Below, piece after piece: positions 26,939 to 36,736 of a DNA stretch of 64,000 bases (position 1 is its first letter; every line of letters starts with the position of its first letter). Made by a program: the position numbers and the translations under genes. The DNA is from Bacillus sp. FJAT-25509 (GTDB taxonomy: Bacteria > Bacillota > Bacilli > Bacillales > Bacillaceae_G): assembly GCF_001420605.1 (NCBI RefSeq), contig NZ_LJIZ01000032.1:62001-126000 (forward strand), read 5' to 3'. Below the pieces are notes generated by a model. It searched no databases. It was not told the DNA's origin and saw only the letters and a list, made by a program, of their open reading frames with translations.

Positions 26939-26976
26939 TTTACATAATCTTTACATTCGGTTAAAACAGGTTTAAT
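26939..26976 (+). promoter_or_regulatory. Pho box (PhoP-binding direct repeats)
   Basis: Four TT-A-A-type hexamers in direct orientation, TTTACA, TTTACA, TTAAAA and TTTAAT, start at 26939, 26950, 26961 and 26971. The 10-11-bp period is the known form of Bacillus PhoP-binding sites. The box precedes pstB by 130 bases. A TATGAT at 26987-26992 could be the -10 element. Confidence 0.7.
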
Positions 26977-27108
26977 AGTTTGAGAATATGATTATTCATG
27001 TAACGTATTACTGAATTTACACGATTATAAATTTTATCTAATGATTAGTTAATATTTTATCTATCAAAAATAGAAAGCTTCCTTTAGGATGAGAGGGGAT
27101 CGAAAGTT

Positions 27109-27936
27109 ATGACAATGACATTAAATAGAGAGAATACAATTAAAAACGATGATATTGAAGAGACAAATACAAACGTAAAAAAATCAATTGTTTATGATAC
27201 TCAAGATTTGAATTTATGGTATGGACAAGATAAAGCATTAAAAAATATAAATTTAAGTATTTATGAGAATGAAGTTACTGCAATTATTGGACCTAGTGGA
27301 TGTGGTAAATCGACTTATTTAAAAACGTTAAATCGTATGGTTGAATTAGTTCCTTCAGTTCGTACGGAAGGGAAGATTCTTTACCGCGAACAAGATATTT
27401 TTGATAAAAACTATCCTGTTGAAGAATTAAGAACGCATGTAGGAATGGTATTTCAAAAACCAAACGTATTCCCTAAATCAATCTGGGAAAATGTTGCATA
27501 TGGACCAAAAATACATGGTATTAAAGATAAAGCTACATTAAACCAGATTGTTGAAAAAAGTTTAAAAGGCGCAGCAATTTGGGATGAAGTTAAAGATCGT
27601 TTACATGAGAATGCTTTTGGTCTTTCAGGGGGGCAACAACAACGTTTATGTATCGCGCGCTGTCTTGCAATTGAGCCAGATGTCATTTTAATGGATGAGC
27701 CTACTTCAGCACTTGATCCTATTTCAACTTTAAAAGTTGAAGAGTTAATTCATGATTTAAAGAAAGATTTTAGTATTATTATTGTTACTCATAATATGCA
27801 ACAAGCAGCCCGTGTTTCTGATAAAACTGCTTTCTTTTTAAGCGGTGAAGTAGTTGAGTTCTCAGATACAAATAAACTGTTCTCAACACCTAAAGATAAA
27901 CGTACTGAAGACTACATTACTGGACGATTCGGATAA
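27109..27936 (+). CDS. pstB: Phosphate ABC transporter, ATP-binding protein
   Basis: ATPase of the high-affinity phosphate importer, 275 residues. It shows Walker [10 protein letters not shown], signature LSGGQQQR, Walker [14 protein letters not shown] and the switch IVTHNMQQA. An N-terminal extension of about 30 polar residues precedes the domain. The ATG follows GAGAGGGG. A Pho box lies upstream, but the genes for the binding protein and permeases (pstS, pstC, pstA) that normally precede pstB are absent. Partners must be encoded elsewhere, or PstB works with PhoU in phosphate sensing. The phoU gene follows 23 bp later. Confidence 0.93.
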   Translation: MTMTLNRENTIKNDDIEETNTNVKKSIVYDTQDLNLWYGQDKALKNINLSIYENEVTAIIGPSGCGKSTYLKTLNRMVELVPSVRTEGKILYREQDIFDKNYPVEELRTHVGMVFQKPNVFPKSIWENVAYGPKIHGIKDKATLNQIVEKSLKGAAIWDEVKDRLHENAFGLSGGQQQRLCIARCLAIEPDVILMDEPTSALDPISTLKVEELIHDLKKDFSIIIVTHNMQQAARVSDKTAFFLSGEVVEFSDTNKLFSTPKDKRTEDYITGRFG

Positions 27937-27959
27937 TAGAAGGGAACAGGTGAAAAGAG

Positions 27960-28613
27960 ATGAGAAATCAATTTGAAGCAGACTTAAAATCATTACAAGA
28001 AATGATTATTGAATTGGCTGAGAAAACGAAAAAAGCAGTTATTAAAAGTATGGAGGCATTTCGTACTGAAAATATAGAATTAGCTTTAGAAGTAATCGAT
28101 GAAGATGATCGCATCAATAAATTAGAAAAAGAAGTGAATGAATTAATTTTAGTAATTATTACAAGACAACAACCAGTTGCTGTGGACTTAAGAAGAAATT
28201 TAACGGCTATTAAGATTGCTCATGATCTTGAACGAGTGGCAGATTATGCAGTAAATATTGCAAAATCGACAATTCGTATACGTAGTCGTCAAGAAAACTT
28301 ACCATTAGAGAATATCGAAAAAATGCATGAACTTGGCTTAGAAATGTTAACAAAAGCTTCAGAAGCATACCGAACAGAAGATTTACAAGCTGCTAAAGAG
28401 ATTGGTGAAATTGATGATCTCGTTGATGAACTATATGGAACAACTGTTAGAACTCTAATGACAAGTATTGCAAATTCACCTGAGCATGTATCCAATATCA
28501 TGCAAATGGCATTTATTTGCAGATATCTTGAAAGAATTGCGGACTATGCAACAAATATTGCAGAGAATATTTATTATTTAGTTAAAGGGAAACATTATTT
28601 ATTAAATCAATAA
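27960..28613 (+). CDS. phoU: Phosphate signalling protein PhoU
   Basis: A 217-residue all-helical protein made of two similar three-helix halves, as in PhoU. Each half has the family metal-cluster signature: IAHDLERVADYAVNIAK in the first and FICRYLERIADYATNIAE in the second, with the acidic and Arg residues intact. PhoU modulates Pst transport and the phosphate two-component system. It is translated 23 bp after pstB, in the same operon, from an ATG after AGGTGAAAAG. A hairpin terminator follows. Confidence 0.94.
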   Translation: MRNQFEADLKSLQEMIIELAEKTKKAVIKSMEAFRTENIELALEVIDEDDRINKLEKEVNELILVIITRQQPVAVDLRRNLTAIKIAHDLERVADYAVNIAKSTIRIRSRQENLPLENIEKMHELGLEMLTKASEAYRTEDLQAAKEIGEIDDLVDELYGTTVRTLMTSIANSPEHVSNIMQMAFICRYLERIADYATNIAENIYYLVKGKHYLLNQ

Positions 28614-28648
28614 ATATAAGACGATCGTTTATAACAGTCAAATATGTT

Positions 28649-28690
28649 AAAAGGGTGTTCAGACAAAATTTACCTGAATGCCCTTTTGTC
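28649..28690 (+). terminator. Terminator after phoU
   Basis: A 14-bp stem with two wobble pairs (28649-28662 with 28674-28687) ends in TTTT. Confidence 0.8.
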
Positions 28691-28750
28691 ATATTTGTGT
28701 AATATAAAGCATACTTCTTTAACTAGTAGAAGATATTGAGGTGGTAATAA

Positions 28751-29737
28751 ATGAAGGTTGTTATTTTAGCTGGAGGATATGGTCAAAGGCTTTTACCAAT
28801 TACTAACAACATTCCTAAGCCACTATTACCAATCGCAAATAGAGCGGCAATTGAACATTTAATATTACATTTAACAAGACTTGGGTTTAATGAATTTATC
28901 ATTCAGCTTCATTATATGTCCCAAGCAATAATAGAGACGATTAATGCAATGAAATTAATAAATGTTTCAATTGATTATATTATAGAAGAAAAAAGTTTAG
29001 GTTCAGCTGGTTGTTTAAGACTGTCTAAGCATTTTCTTAATGACCCCTTTCTATTAGTGAATGGTGATATTTTATTTGACGGTGATATTAGAGATGCAAT
29101 TAAAATTCATTTTGAAAGTAAAAGTAAATTTTCTATGTTTGTAAAACAAGTTGATAAATGTGGATCATACGGAAATGTAAAAATAAAAAATGGACAAATA
29201 ATCGATTTTATTGAAAAGCCGAATGAAGGTAGTGAAATTAGTAAATTAGTTAATACGGGAATTTATATTATGAATCCTGAATTATTAATTCAAATTCCAG
29301 AAAATCGTTATTTTGACATTAGTAATGATCTAATACCTTTAATGTTAAAAAATAATATCGGTTTAAATGCTTTTCATTTAGAAGGTTATTGGATTGATTA
29401 TGGGACACCTAGAAGGTTTGCAAAGCTGAACGTAGATTGGATTGAAGAGAAATTAAACTTACCTATTCCTGCTGTTCAAATTTTACCTAGAATCTTTTTA
29501 GGTGAACATGTAACGATAAATAATAATGTTAAGATTGTTTCTCCCGTTATAATTGGGAATGATGTTACGATTGAAGAGAACTGTGTAATTGGCCCATATG
29601 TGTCGATTAGTTCAAATATTCGAATCGATCAAGGGAGTGTATTACATCATCAAGCTGTCTTTCAAAAATATACTCTGAATTATGAGAATAAGTTTGTACA
29701 TAATTCAATAAAAAAAATTTCAAAAGAAATACATTGA
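28751..29737 (+). CDS. Sugar-phosphate nucleotidyltransferase
   Basis: A 328-residue NDP-sugar pyrophosphorylase of the COG1208 type. The N-terminal Rossmann-like domain opens with the signature LAGGYGQRLLPITNNIPKPL and includes VNGDILFD (metal-binding Asp) and IDYGTPRRF. The C-terminal 85 residues form left-handed beta-helix hexapeptide repeats (VTINNNVKIV, IIGNDVTIEEN). The sugar and nucleotide are not readable; mannose-1-phosphate guanylyltransferase-like or glucose-1-phosphate types are both possible. No glycan genes are adjacent. The ATG follows GAGGTGG. In B. subtilis this interval holds other genes, so it may be a lineage-specific insertion. Confidence 0.85.
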   Translation: MKVVILAGGYGQRLLPITNNIPKPLLPIANRAAIEHLILHLTRLGFNEFIIQLHYMSQAIIETINAMKLINVSIDYIIEEKSLGSAGCLRLSKHFLNDPFLLVNGDILFDGDIRDAIKIHFESKSKFSMFVKQVDKCGSYGNVKIKNGQIIDFIEKPNEGSEISKLVNTGIYIMNPELLIQIPENRYFDISNDLIPLMLKNNIGLNAFHLEGYWIDYGTPRRFAKLNVDWIEEKLNLPIPAVQILPRIFLGEHVTINNNVKIVSPVIIGNDVTIEENCVIGPYVSISSNIRIDQGSVLHHQAVFQKYTLNYENKFVHNSIKKISKEIH

Positions 29738-29822
29738 ATCAATAAAAACTATGGAAATTATCGCGAAAGAATGTTATTATATACAAGTCTGATTATGTCA
29801 CTATGTCAGGAGGGAAAATAAA

Positions 29823-29972
29823 ATGCGCGTAAATATTACATTAGCATGTACAGAATGCGGAGATCGTAACTACATCACTACTAAAAATAAACGTAATAAC
29901 CCAGACCGTCTTGAGCTTAAAAAATATTGCCCAAGACTTAAAAAAGTTACAGTTCATCGCGAAACAAAGTAA
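29823..29972 (+). CDS. rpmG: 50S ribosomal protein L33, type 1
   Basis: A 49-residue ribosomal protein: [17 protein letters not shown], then [18 protein letters not shown], ending in VHRETK. CTEC provides one half of the zinc site; the second half is KYCPR with a single Cys, as in B. subtilis RpmGA. The ATG is preceded by AGGAGGG at ideal spacing. The gene is followed directly by a terminator. The order rpmG-yqgN matches B. subtilis. Confidence 0.96.
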   Translation: MRVNITLACTECGDRNYITTKNKRNNPDRLELKKYCPRLKKVTVHRETK

Positions 29973-30002
29973 ACAGTAGGAATTTTCCTACTGTTTTTTT
30001 TA
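29971..30002 (+). terminator. Terminator after rpmG
   Basis: A 12-bp stem (29971-29982 with 29985-29996, inner pairs opening as the loop) overlaps the stop codon and ends in a long T-run. Confidence 0.9.
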
Positions 30003-30084
30003 TATTTAAATACTTATAATTTTAATTAGAATACATTTTATTAAACTCTTGAAAATTTAATCCTGACCTAAGGAGGACATTATT

Positions 30085-30648
30085 ATGAAAAAAAAAGAAA
30101 TTAGAAATTCTATGATGAAAAACTTGAAAAATATTTCAGTATCGGACCGAGAAGAAAAGTCAAACCAAATTATTGAAAAATTATTAAGCACAGAACAAAT
30201 GAAGAATGCAGATATAATAGCAACAACAATGCCAATGGAGCATGAAATAAATACTAAGTATTTAATAACTGCTTGTTGGAAAATGAATAAATCAGTTGTT
30301 GTGCCTAAATGCAATCATGAAACTAGAGAAATGCATTTTTACAAAATCAATTCCTTCGATGATTTAAAGAAGGGGTATTTTGGAATACAAGAGCCAATTG
30401 AAGAAAAATGCGAGGAAATAAAGAAAGAATTTATTGATTTAATCATTGTTCCTGGCGTAGCATATACAAAAAATGGTGAAAGACTAGGATATGGTGGTGG
30501 TTATTATGATCGCTACTTAGAAGATTATAATAAACAACTCCTAGCCTTAGCTTATGACATTCAAATCATTGATGAACTACCGACAGAAAAACATGACATT
30601 ATAATGCCGTTGGTTTTAACAGAATCAAGAATCATAAAAGCGATTTAA
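30085..30648 (+). CDS. yqgN: 5-formyltetrahydrofolate cyclo-ligase
   Basis: An ATP-dependent enzyme of folate metabolism that turns 5-formyl-THF into 5,10-methenyl-THF. The 187-residue protein has a basic N-terminus (KKKEIRNSMMK) and the characteristic substrate and ATP loop IVPGVAYTKNGERLGYGGGYYDRYL near residue 130. It ends IIMPLVLTESRII. The start ATG follows AAGGAGG. It corresponds to B. subtilis YqgN after rpmG. Confidence 0.95.
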   Translation: MKKKEIRNSMMKNLKNISVSDREEKSNQIIEKLLSTEQMKNADIIATTMPMEHEINTKYLITACWKMNKSVVVPKCNHETREMHFYKINSFDDLKKGYFGIQEPIEEKCEEIKKEFIDLIIVPGVAYTKNGERLGYGGGYYDRYLEDYNKQLLALAYDIQIIDELPTEKHDIIMPLVLTESRIIKAI

Positions 30649-30753
30649 TAAGTGTATAATGTGACACGATTTGTTTGAAAATAGGTAAGACTTAATTAGA
30701 GTAATTCAACATTGCACACAATGTATTTGTATACGACTAATATTGTAACAAAT

Positions 30754-31795
<1,042 letters not shown>

Positions 31796-31804
31796 ATTGT
31801 ACAA

Positions 31805-31838
31805 CTAAGACCTCTTTCTATTGAAAGAGGTTTTAGTG
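31805..31838 (+). terminator. Terminator-like hairpin after ldh
   Basis: A 14-bp stem with one wobble (31805-31818 with 31823-31836) lies 9 bases after the stop. The tail is only moderately T-rich. Confidence 0.6.
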
Positions 31839-31910
31839 TATAGATTATTTGAAAAATATGCCATTTTTTTATATTGTTAAAGTAACAAAAAAGATGTTAG
31901 GGAGGTAATT

Positions 31911-32657
31911 TTGAAAAAGATAAATGGGAAGTACTATTGGGTTTTAATAATATTTATCATAATTATTATTGGACTAGCTCTATTTTTTAGAAATCAAAAT
32001 TACTTCAATCATCAGAAGACATCACTGAAATTTCCGAATTACGATTATACAGCAGTAGAAGTTGAGGATGGATTATTAGCTGTAAAGAATCCTACATCTA
32101 ATTTAGTATTAGTTAATAAAGAAAGAAAGCTACCAGATGGGTATGAGCCACCGGATTTAGTTTATCCGATTGTTCCTTTACATGGTGTAAACAAAGATAA
32201 GACATTAATGAGGAAAGAGGCAGCTCATGCTTTAGAAAAATTATTTGAAAGAGCAGAAAAAGATGGCATAAAGCTTACTCCAGTGTCAGCATATCGCTCT
32301 TTTGATCGACAAAAAAGCTTGTATAATTATTATGTACAAATTCATGGTGAAGATTGGACGCAATCTTTTAGTGCTGTTCCTGGTACAAGTGAACATCAAA
32401 CTGGTTTATCAATAGATGTATCATCTCCAAACTTCGGTAACAAGCTTGAACAAGCATTTGGAGAAACGATAGAAGGAACTTGGCTTGCAGACCATGCACA
32501 TGAATTTGGATTTATCATTCGTTATCCAGAGGACAAAGTAAAGATTACAGAATACAATTATGAACCATGGCATATAAGATATATCGGAATAAAATACGCT
32601 ACATATCTCTATAAACATGATTTAGCTTTAGAGGAAGTAATGAAGCCTAAAAAATAA
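31911..32657 (+). CDS. D-alanyl-D-alanine carboxypeptidase, VanY/M15B family
   Basis: A zinc DD-carboxypeptidase of 248 residues that trims the terminal D-Ala of peptidoglycan stems outside the membrane. It has an N-terminal anchor (about residues 9-26) and the M15 catalytic domain: SAYRSFDRQ, then SEHQTGLSIDVS with the zinc-binding His and Asp, and PWHIRYIG with the last zinc His. There is no lipobox. It starts at TTG after GGGAGG. It resembles B. subtilis YodJ/YcdD-type enzymes. It stands alone between ldh and the yqgQ-glcK unit. Confidence 0.9.
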   Translation: MKKINGKYYWVLIIFIIIIIGLALFFRNQNYFNHQKTSLKFPNYDYTAVEVEDGLLAVKNPTSNLVLVNKERKLPDGYEPPDLVYPIVPLHGVNKDKTLMRKEAAHALEKLFERAEKDGIKLTPVSAYRSFDRQKSLYNYYVQIHGEDWTQSFSAVPGTSEHQTGLSIDVSSPNFGNKLEQAFGETIEGTWLADHAHEFGFIIRYPEDKVKITEYNYEPWHIRYIGIKYATYLYKHDLALEEVMKPKK

Positions 32658-32700
32658 TTATAAATGCCTATAAAATTAATGGTTTGTTTGGTATCTCACA

Positions 32701-32729
32701 TTGACGAGTAATCGTTTGCAACTTATACT
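32701..32729 (+). promoter_or_regulatory. yqgQ-glcK promoter with a cre-like spacer
   Basis: TTGACG (32701-32706) and TATACT (32724-32729) are 17 bp apart, a strong sigma-A promoter. The spacer contains AATCGTTTGCAA (32710-32721), the exact reverse complement of the cre-like core at 32997-33008 upstream of glcK. Confidence 0.7.
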
Positions 32730-32768
32730 TATTACATGTTTAGAAAGATAAAATAATAGGAGTTAAGT

Positions 32769-32972
32769 ATGAAATCCGTATATGATATTCAACAATTTCT
32801 AAAAAGTTATGGCACCTTTATTTATACAGGTGATCGATTAGCTGACTTAATGTTAATGCAAGATGAGCTAAAAGAATTATTTTTAGCGAATATACTTGAA
32901 AGTAAAGATTTACAAATTGCTACTATGATATTAAAGAAAGAAATGGATCAAATAAAAAATAAAACGGTTTGA
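32769..32972 (+). CDS. yqgQ: YqgQ family (DUF910) protein
   Basis: A 67-residue soluble helical protein matching the YqgQ family (KSVYDIQQFLKSYGTFIYTGDR, LMQDELKELF, IATMILKKEM). The structure of the family is a three-helix bundle and the function is unknown. It always sits before the glucokinase gene in Bacillus, as here. The ATG follows TAGGAG. Its last codons and stop form the left arm of a terminator hairpin that separates it from glcK. Confidence 0.88.
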   Translation: MKSVYDIQQFLKSYGTFIYTGDRLADLMLMQDELKELFLANILESKDLQIATMILKKEMDQIKNKTV

Positions 32973-32989
32973 AGAAATCGTTTTTTTTA
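32961..32989 (+). terminator. Intercistronic terminator/attenuator between yqgQ and glcK
   Basis: A 10-bp stem with one wobble pair (32961-32970 with 32975-32984) and a 4-nt loop leads into eight T residues. Its right arm, GAAATCGTTT at 32974-32983, is also exactly complementary to AAACGATTTC at 33001-33010, so two exclusive folds exist. Confidence 0.7.
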
Positions 32990-32997
32990 GAATCTAT

Positions 32998-33011
32998 TGC
33001 AAACGATTTCA
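32998..33011 (+). promoter_or_regulatory. cre-like CcpA site before glcK
   Basis: TGCAAACGATTTCA differs from the catabolite response element consensus TGWAANCGNTNWCA at one fixed position. It lies just after the intercistronic terminator and 20 bases before glcK, so CcpA control of glucokinase is plausible. Confidence 0.5.
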
Positions 33012-33031
33012 CTGCGAAGGGAGAAGGCATA

Positions 33032-34003
33032 ATGGCTAAAATGATTGTAGGTGTAGATTTAGGTGGTACAAGCATTAAATTAGCATTATTAACAAATAAC
33101 GGGGAATTCATCGATAAATGGGAAGTACCAACTGATAAATCTGATAGTGGTAAGCATATTCCTAAAACAATTACAATTGCAATTGAAGAAAAACTTAAAC
33201 AGATGGATAAAACAAAAGAAGATATCGCTGGAATCGGTATTGGAGCTCCAGGTTCAGTTCGATTAGAAGATGGACTTATATTTGCAGCAGTAAACTTAGG
33301 GTGGGTTAATTTTCCTTTAAAGGAAATTCTAGAAAAGGAATCAGGTATTCCTGTAATCGTTGATAATGATGCAAATATAGCAGCTGTTGGCGAAATGTGG
33401 AAAGGTGCTGGAAATGGAGCAAAAGATGTAGTAATGGTCACACTAGGTACAGGTGTCGGCGGAGGCGTAATTGTAAATGGTGATGTTGCGCATGGTATTA
33501 GTGGATCTGCAGGTGAAATTGGCCATATAACAGTACAACTTGAAAATGGAGTACTATGTAATTGTGGAAAAACGGGATGCTTAGAAACAATTTCTTCAGC
33601 GACAGGAATTGCAAGAATAGCAAATGAGAAGTTACAAAATACGACAAAAGAGACAGTTTTAAAAGAAATGTCGAATGATTCGCCAATAACAGCAAAGGAT
33701 GTTTTTGAAGCTTATTCAAATGGTGATGAAGTTGCAGAAGAAATCGTTAATCATGTAATGAAATATCTTGCTTTAGTTTTAGCCGGAGTAGGAAATACAT
33801 TAAATCCTGAAAATATCATTATTGGTGGTGGAGTATCAAATGCAGGTGAATTACTATTAAGACCACTAAAGAAATATTTTGACGAATTTGCTTTTACTAC
33901 AGTGCGTGATTCGACAAAACTTTCAATTGCCAAGTTAGGGAACGATGCAGGAGCAATTGGAGCTGCATATTTAGTAAAAAAATTTATTACTAATGAAATT
34001 TAA
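33032..34003 (+). CDS. glcK: Glucokinase, ROK family
   Basis: An ATP-dependent glucokinase of 323 residues that makes glucose-6-phosphate in the cytosol. It shows the ATP phosphate loop GVDLGGTSIKLA, the catalytic Asp in VDNDANIAAVGE, GTGVGGGVI, the zinc and sugar-binding GEIGHITV and the ROK zinc motif CNCGKTGCLE. The ATG at 33032 follows AAGGGAGAAGG. A longer frame begins inside the upstream terminator and is not used. Its pairing with yqgQ fits B. subtilis glcK. Confidence 0.95.
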   Translation: MAKMIVGVDLGGTSIKLALLTNNGEFIDKWEVPTDKSDSGKHIPKTITIAIEEKLKQMDKTKEDIAGIGIGAPGSVRLEDGLIFAAVNLGWVNFPLKEILEKESGIPVIVDNDANIAAVGEMWKGAGNGAKDVVMVTLGTGVGGGVIVNGDVAHGISGSAGEIGHITVQLENGVLCNCGKTGCLETISSATGIARIANEKLQNTTKETVLKEMSNDSPITAKDVFEAYSNGDEVAEEIVNHVMKYLALVLAGVGNTLNPENIIIGGGVSNAGELLLRPLKKYFDEFAFTTVRDSTKLSIAKLGNDAGAIGAAYLVKKFITNEI

Positions 34004-34012
34004 CTTAAATTT

Positions 34013-34045
34013 AAGGTGCTTCTAATTGAAGTGCCTTATTATGTT
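34013..34045 (+). terminator. Terminator-like hairpin after glcK
   Basis: A 10-bp stem with two wobble pairs (34013-34022 with 34028-34037) has a weak T-rich tail. Confidence 0.55.
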
Positions 34046-34077
34046 TATTGTATTGAATTGAAAAAAAAATTAGTTAT

Positions 34078-34302
34078 TTGACGAGGGAACTAGTTTATGA
34101 TAAATTGAATGACGTTAGAAAAAAACCTAAGGTACGTCAGATAAAATTTTTTTGATCCATACATTAGTAGCTAATAATTGTATGAATCATTTCAAAAATT
34201 CTTGGTATTAAAATGCCAATAAAATAGATATGTGAAATGCCAAACATTGTTTTTATATTAGATAAAATAGATTAATAGTCTTAACAAGAGGAGGAACAGA
34301 AT
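34078..34302 (+). promoter_or_regulatory. Promoter and structured leader of the LTA-synthase gene
   Basis: TTGACG (34078-34083) and TAAATT (34101-34106) are 17 bp apart. The expected 190-nt leader holds several hairpins: TGACGT...ACGTCA followed by TTTTTTT (near 34110-34154), CATACA...TTGTATG (near 34160-34186), and TTGGTATTAAAATGCCAA (near 34203-34220). The first could act as a terminator or attenuator. No known riboswitch class is recognised. Confidence 0.5.
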
Positions 34303-36195
34303 ATGTGGAAAAAGTTTATTAAAAACTTTGGATTCCCGTTACTTGCTGTATTCCTTTTATGGATTAAAGCAACGATTCTAAGCCAATTTTATTTTGATTT
34401 AGAAATTGAAAATTCAATGCAAGAATTTATTTTAATAATTGCTCCTATATCTTCATTATTAATATTTTTAGGTATAGCTCTTTTTGCAAAAGGACCAAAA
34501 CGAAATAGAGCAGTTATTTGGATTAGTATAATCATGTCCTTTATATTAGTGGCCGATACGGCTTATTATTCATTCTTTGACGATTTCGTAACGATCCCAG
34601 TTTTATTTATGACACGAAACTTTGGTGATCTAGGTTCAAGTGTTAAAGCAATGATCAGCTATAAAACTATCTTAGCCTTTTCAGATATTTTTATCCTAAT
34701 TGCAGTTAATTATTTCTGGGGTAAAAAATTCTTTACTACTGGTAACATTAAAGGGAAAGCTAGAACAGCTTATTTCTTAGTAGCAGTTGCTATTTTCTTA
34801 GTTAACCTTGGTTTAGCAGAAACTGAGCGTCCTCAATTATTAACGCGTTCATTTGATAGAGAATACATTGTTAAATTCTTAGGATTATACAATTACCATT
34901 TATATGATATGGTTATTCAATCAAAAACATCTGCTCAAAAAGCGATGGCTGATGATAGTCAATTAGCAGGAATCGAAAACTTTATTCGTGCTAACGATAC
35001 TGGTGTGAATGCACAATTACATGGTAAATATAAAGGTAAAAACGTTGTTGTAGTTTCATTAGAATCATTACAAAATTTCGTAATTGGACGAAAAATTAAT
35101 GGACAAGAAATAACTCCTTTCTTAAATAAATTTACGAAAGAAAGTTATTATTTTGATAATTTTTACCACCAAACTGGACAAGGTAAAACATCTGATGCTG
35201 AATTCTTAATTGATAATAGTTTATTCCCGTTAGATCGTGGTGCTGTATACTTTACAAACAGTAGTAATACGTTTACAGCTACACCAGCGATTCTTAAACA
35301 GGATCAAAATTATTACACTTCAGTAATGCATTCAAATAATAAATCGTTCTGGAACCGAGATATGATGTATCCAAGTCTAGGTTACGATCGTTATTATAAT
35401 GAAGTTGACTTTAAAGTATCTGCAGCTACTTCTATTGGCTGGGGACTAAAAGATAAATATTTCGTTGAACAAGCAGTAGACAAAATGGTAGCAGAGCCTA
35501 AACCGTTCTACAACCGTATGATTACACTAACTAACCATTATCCATTCGAATTAAATGATGAGGACTTAATGATCCCACGTTTAAAAACTGGAGACCAAAC
35601 TGTTGATAATTATGTAACAACAGTACGTTATTTAGATGAATCAATTAAACATTTCATTGAAGAAATGAAAGCAAAAGGTTTATATAATAATACAATCATT
35701 GTTATGTATGGTGACCACTATGGTATTTCTGAAAACCATAACCGTGCAATGAGTGAAGTATTAGGACAAGACATTACTCCTGCAGAACATGTTAAATTAC
35801 AAAAAGTACCTTTCTTTATCCACTTACCTGGACAAACTAAAGGTGAAACAGTTCATAAAGTTGCAGGTCAAATTGATGTTAAACCTACAATTTTAAACTT
35901 ATTAGGTGAAGATCCAAATAAAACATCTATCAACTTTGGTAATGATATTTTCTCTCCTAAACACAAAAACTTTGTAGTTTTCCGTGATGGAACAATTGTT
36001 ACTGATAAATATATTTACACTGGTGAGAAGATGTATGATCCAAATACTGGTGAAGAATTAAAAGGTCAAAAACCACCTAAAGAAGACTTAGCAAAAGCAA
36101 ATAAATCACTTGAGTATTCAAACTCAATTATTTATAAAGATTTACTTCGTTTCTATGAAGTTAAATATAAAAAAGCTGATACGAAGTTTGAATAA
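34303..36195 (+). CDS. yqgS: Lipoteichoic acid synthase family protein YqgS
   Basis: A membrane enzyme of the LTA synthase family, 630 residues, polymerising or priming glycerol phosphate outside the membrane. Five N-terminal helices (to about residue 185) are followed by the extracellular sulfatase-like domain. Visible are VVVSLESLQNFVI with a metal-binding Glu, the catalytic Thr296 in GQGKTSDAEF, TLTNHYPFEL and YGDHYGISENH with Asp and His metal ligands. There are several LtaS paralogues in Bacillus; position after glcK and length match YqgS. The ATG follows GAGGAGG. Confidence 0.93.
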   Translation: MWKKFIKNFGFPLLAVFLLWIKATILSQFYFDLEIENSMQEFILIIAPISSLLIFLGIALFAKGPKRNRAVIWISIIMSFILVADTAYYSFFDDFVTIPVLFMTRNFGDLGSSVKAMISYKTILAFSDIFILIAVNYFWGKKFFTTGNIKGKARTAYFLVAVAIFLVNLGLAETERPQLLTRSFDREYIVKFLGLYNYHLYDMVIQSKTSAQKAMADDSQLAGIENFIRANDTGVNAQLHGKYKGKNVVVVSLESLQNFVIGRKINGQEITPFLNKFTKESYYFDNFYHQTGQGKTSDAEFLIDNSLFPLDRGAVYFTNSSNTFTATPAILKQDQNYYTSVMHSNNKSFWNRDMMYPSLGYDRYYNEVDFKVSAATSIGWGLKDKYFVEQAVDKMVAEPKPFYNRMITLTNHYPFELNDEDLMIPRLKTGDQTVDNYVTTVRYLDESIKHFIEEMKAKGLYNNTIIVMYGDHYGISENHNRAMSEVLGQDITPAEHVKLQKVPFFIHLPGQTKGETVHKVAGQIDVKPTILNLLGEDPNKTSINFGNDIFSPKHKNFVVFRDGTIVTDKYIYTGEKMYDPNTGEELKGQKPPKEDLAKANKSLEYSNSIIYKDLLRFYEVKYKKADTKFE

Positions 36196-36200
36196 ACATG

Positions 36201-36230
36201 AAAAGCACTTCCTTAATGGGAGTGCTTTTC
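36201..36230 (+). terminator. Terminator T1 after yqgS
   Basis: A 12-bp stem with one wobble (36201-36212 with 36218-36229), core AAGCACTT...AGTGCTTTT. Near-copies occur at 36448 and 36936. Confidence 0.85.
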
Positions 36231-36272
36231 TTATGAACAGAAAAAGTAGTTCATATAAAAAAGTAATATCAT

Positions 36273-36400
36273 GTTAATTTCCACTTTAGGATGCATGCCT
36301 TTAAGTGCGGCAAGAATTTTGGATCCCTTGTCATATTCATTCCTCCTGCAAGTCTTTTAACTCCATCTCTCAGCCATCACGTATCTTCACAGTAGTCGAA
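36273..36400 (-). repeat. Decayed inverted copy of the 135-bp repeat
   Basis: GTTAATTTCCACTTTAGGAT at the left matches the reverse complement of the right end of the repeat at 36737-36871. CCTCCTGCA and TCTCTCAGCC further on match its interior in the same order. The copy is strongly diverged, so its borders are approximate. Confidence 0.5.
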
Positions 36401-36447
36401 TTCATGAATCTTTAATAATTCAATATGACAATGATAAAAAGCTAAAT

Positions 36448-36476
36448 AAAGCACTTCCTAAACGAAAGTGCTTTCA
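36448..36476 (+). terminator. Terminator-like hairpin T2
   Basis: A 9-bp stem (36448-36456 with 36466-36474) of nearly the same sequence as T1 and T3. No gene precedes it. Confidence 0.65.
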
Positions 36477-36736
36477 GAGTGTTGCAATATAAAATCGTCA
36501 ATAGGGAAAACGGACTTTAAGTGAACATTTAATAATGATAAAATTAGCATTTTTTGAATAATCTTTTAATGGTTTTAAATATAAATATGTTTGAGCAATT
36601 TTATTATTTCAATAACACTAGAAATGATTTTTTTTAGAAGTTAAAAATATTATAAGCTTTTTTAGAAAACAAATTCGATTATTCTAAGTAAATGCTATTT
36701 GATTAGGGTTTATCGCAGACATTTTTTGATGAATAA

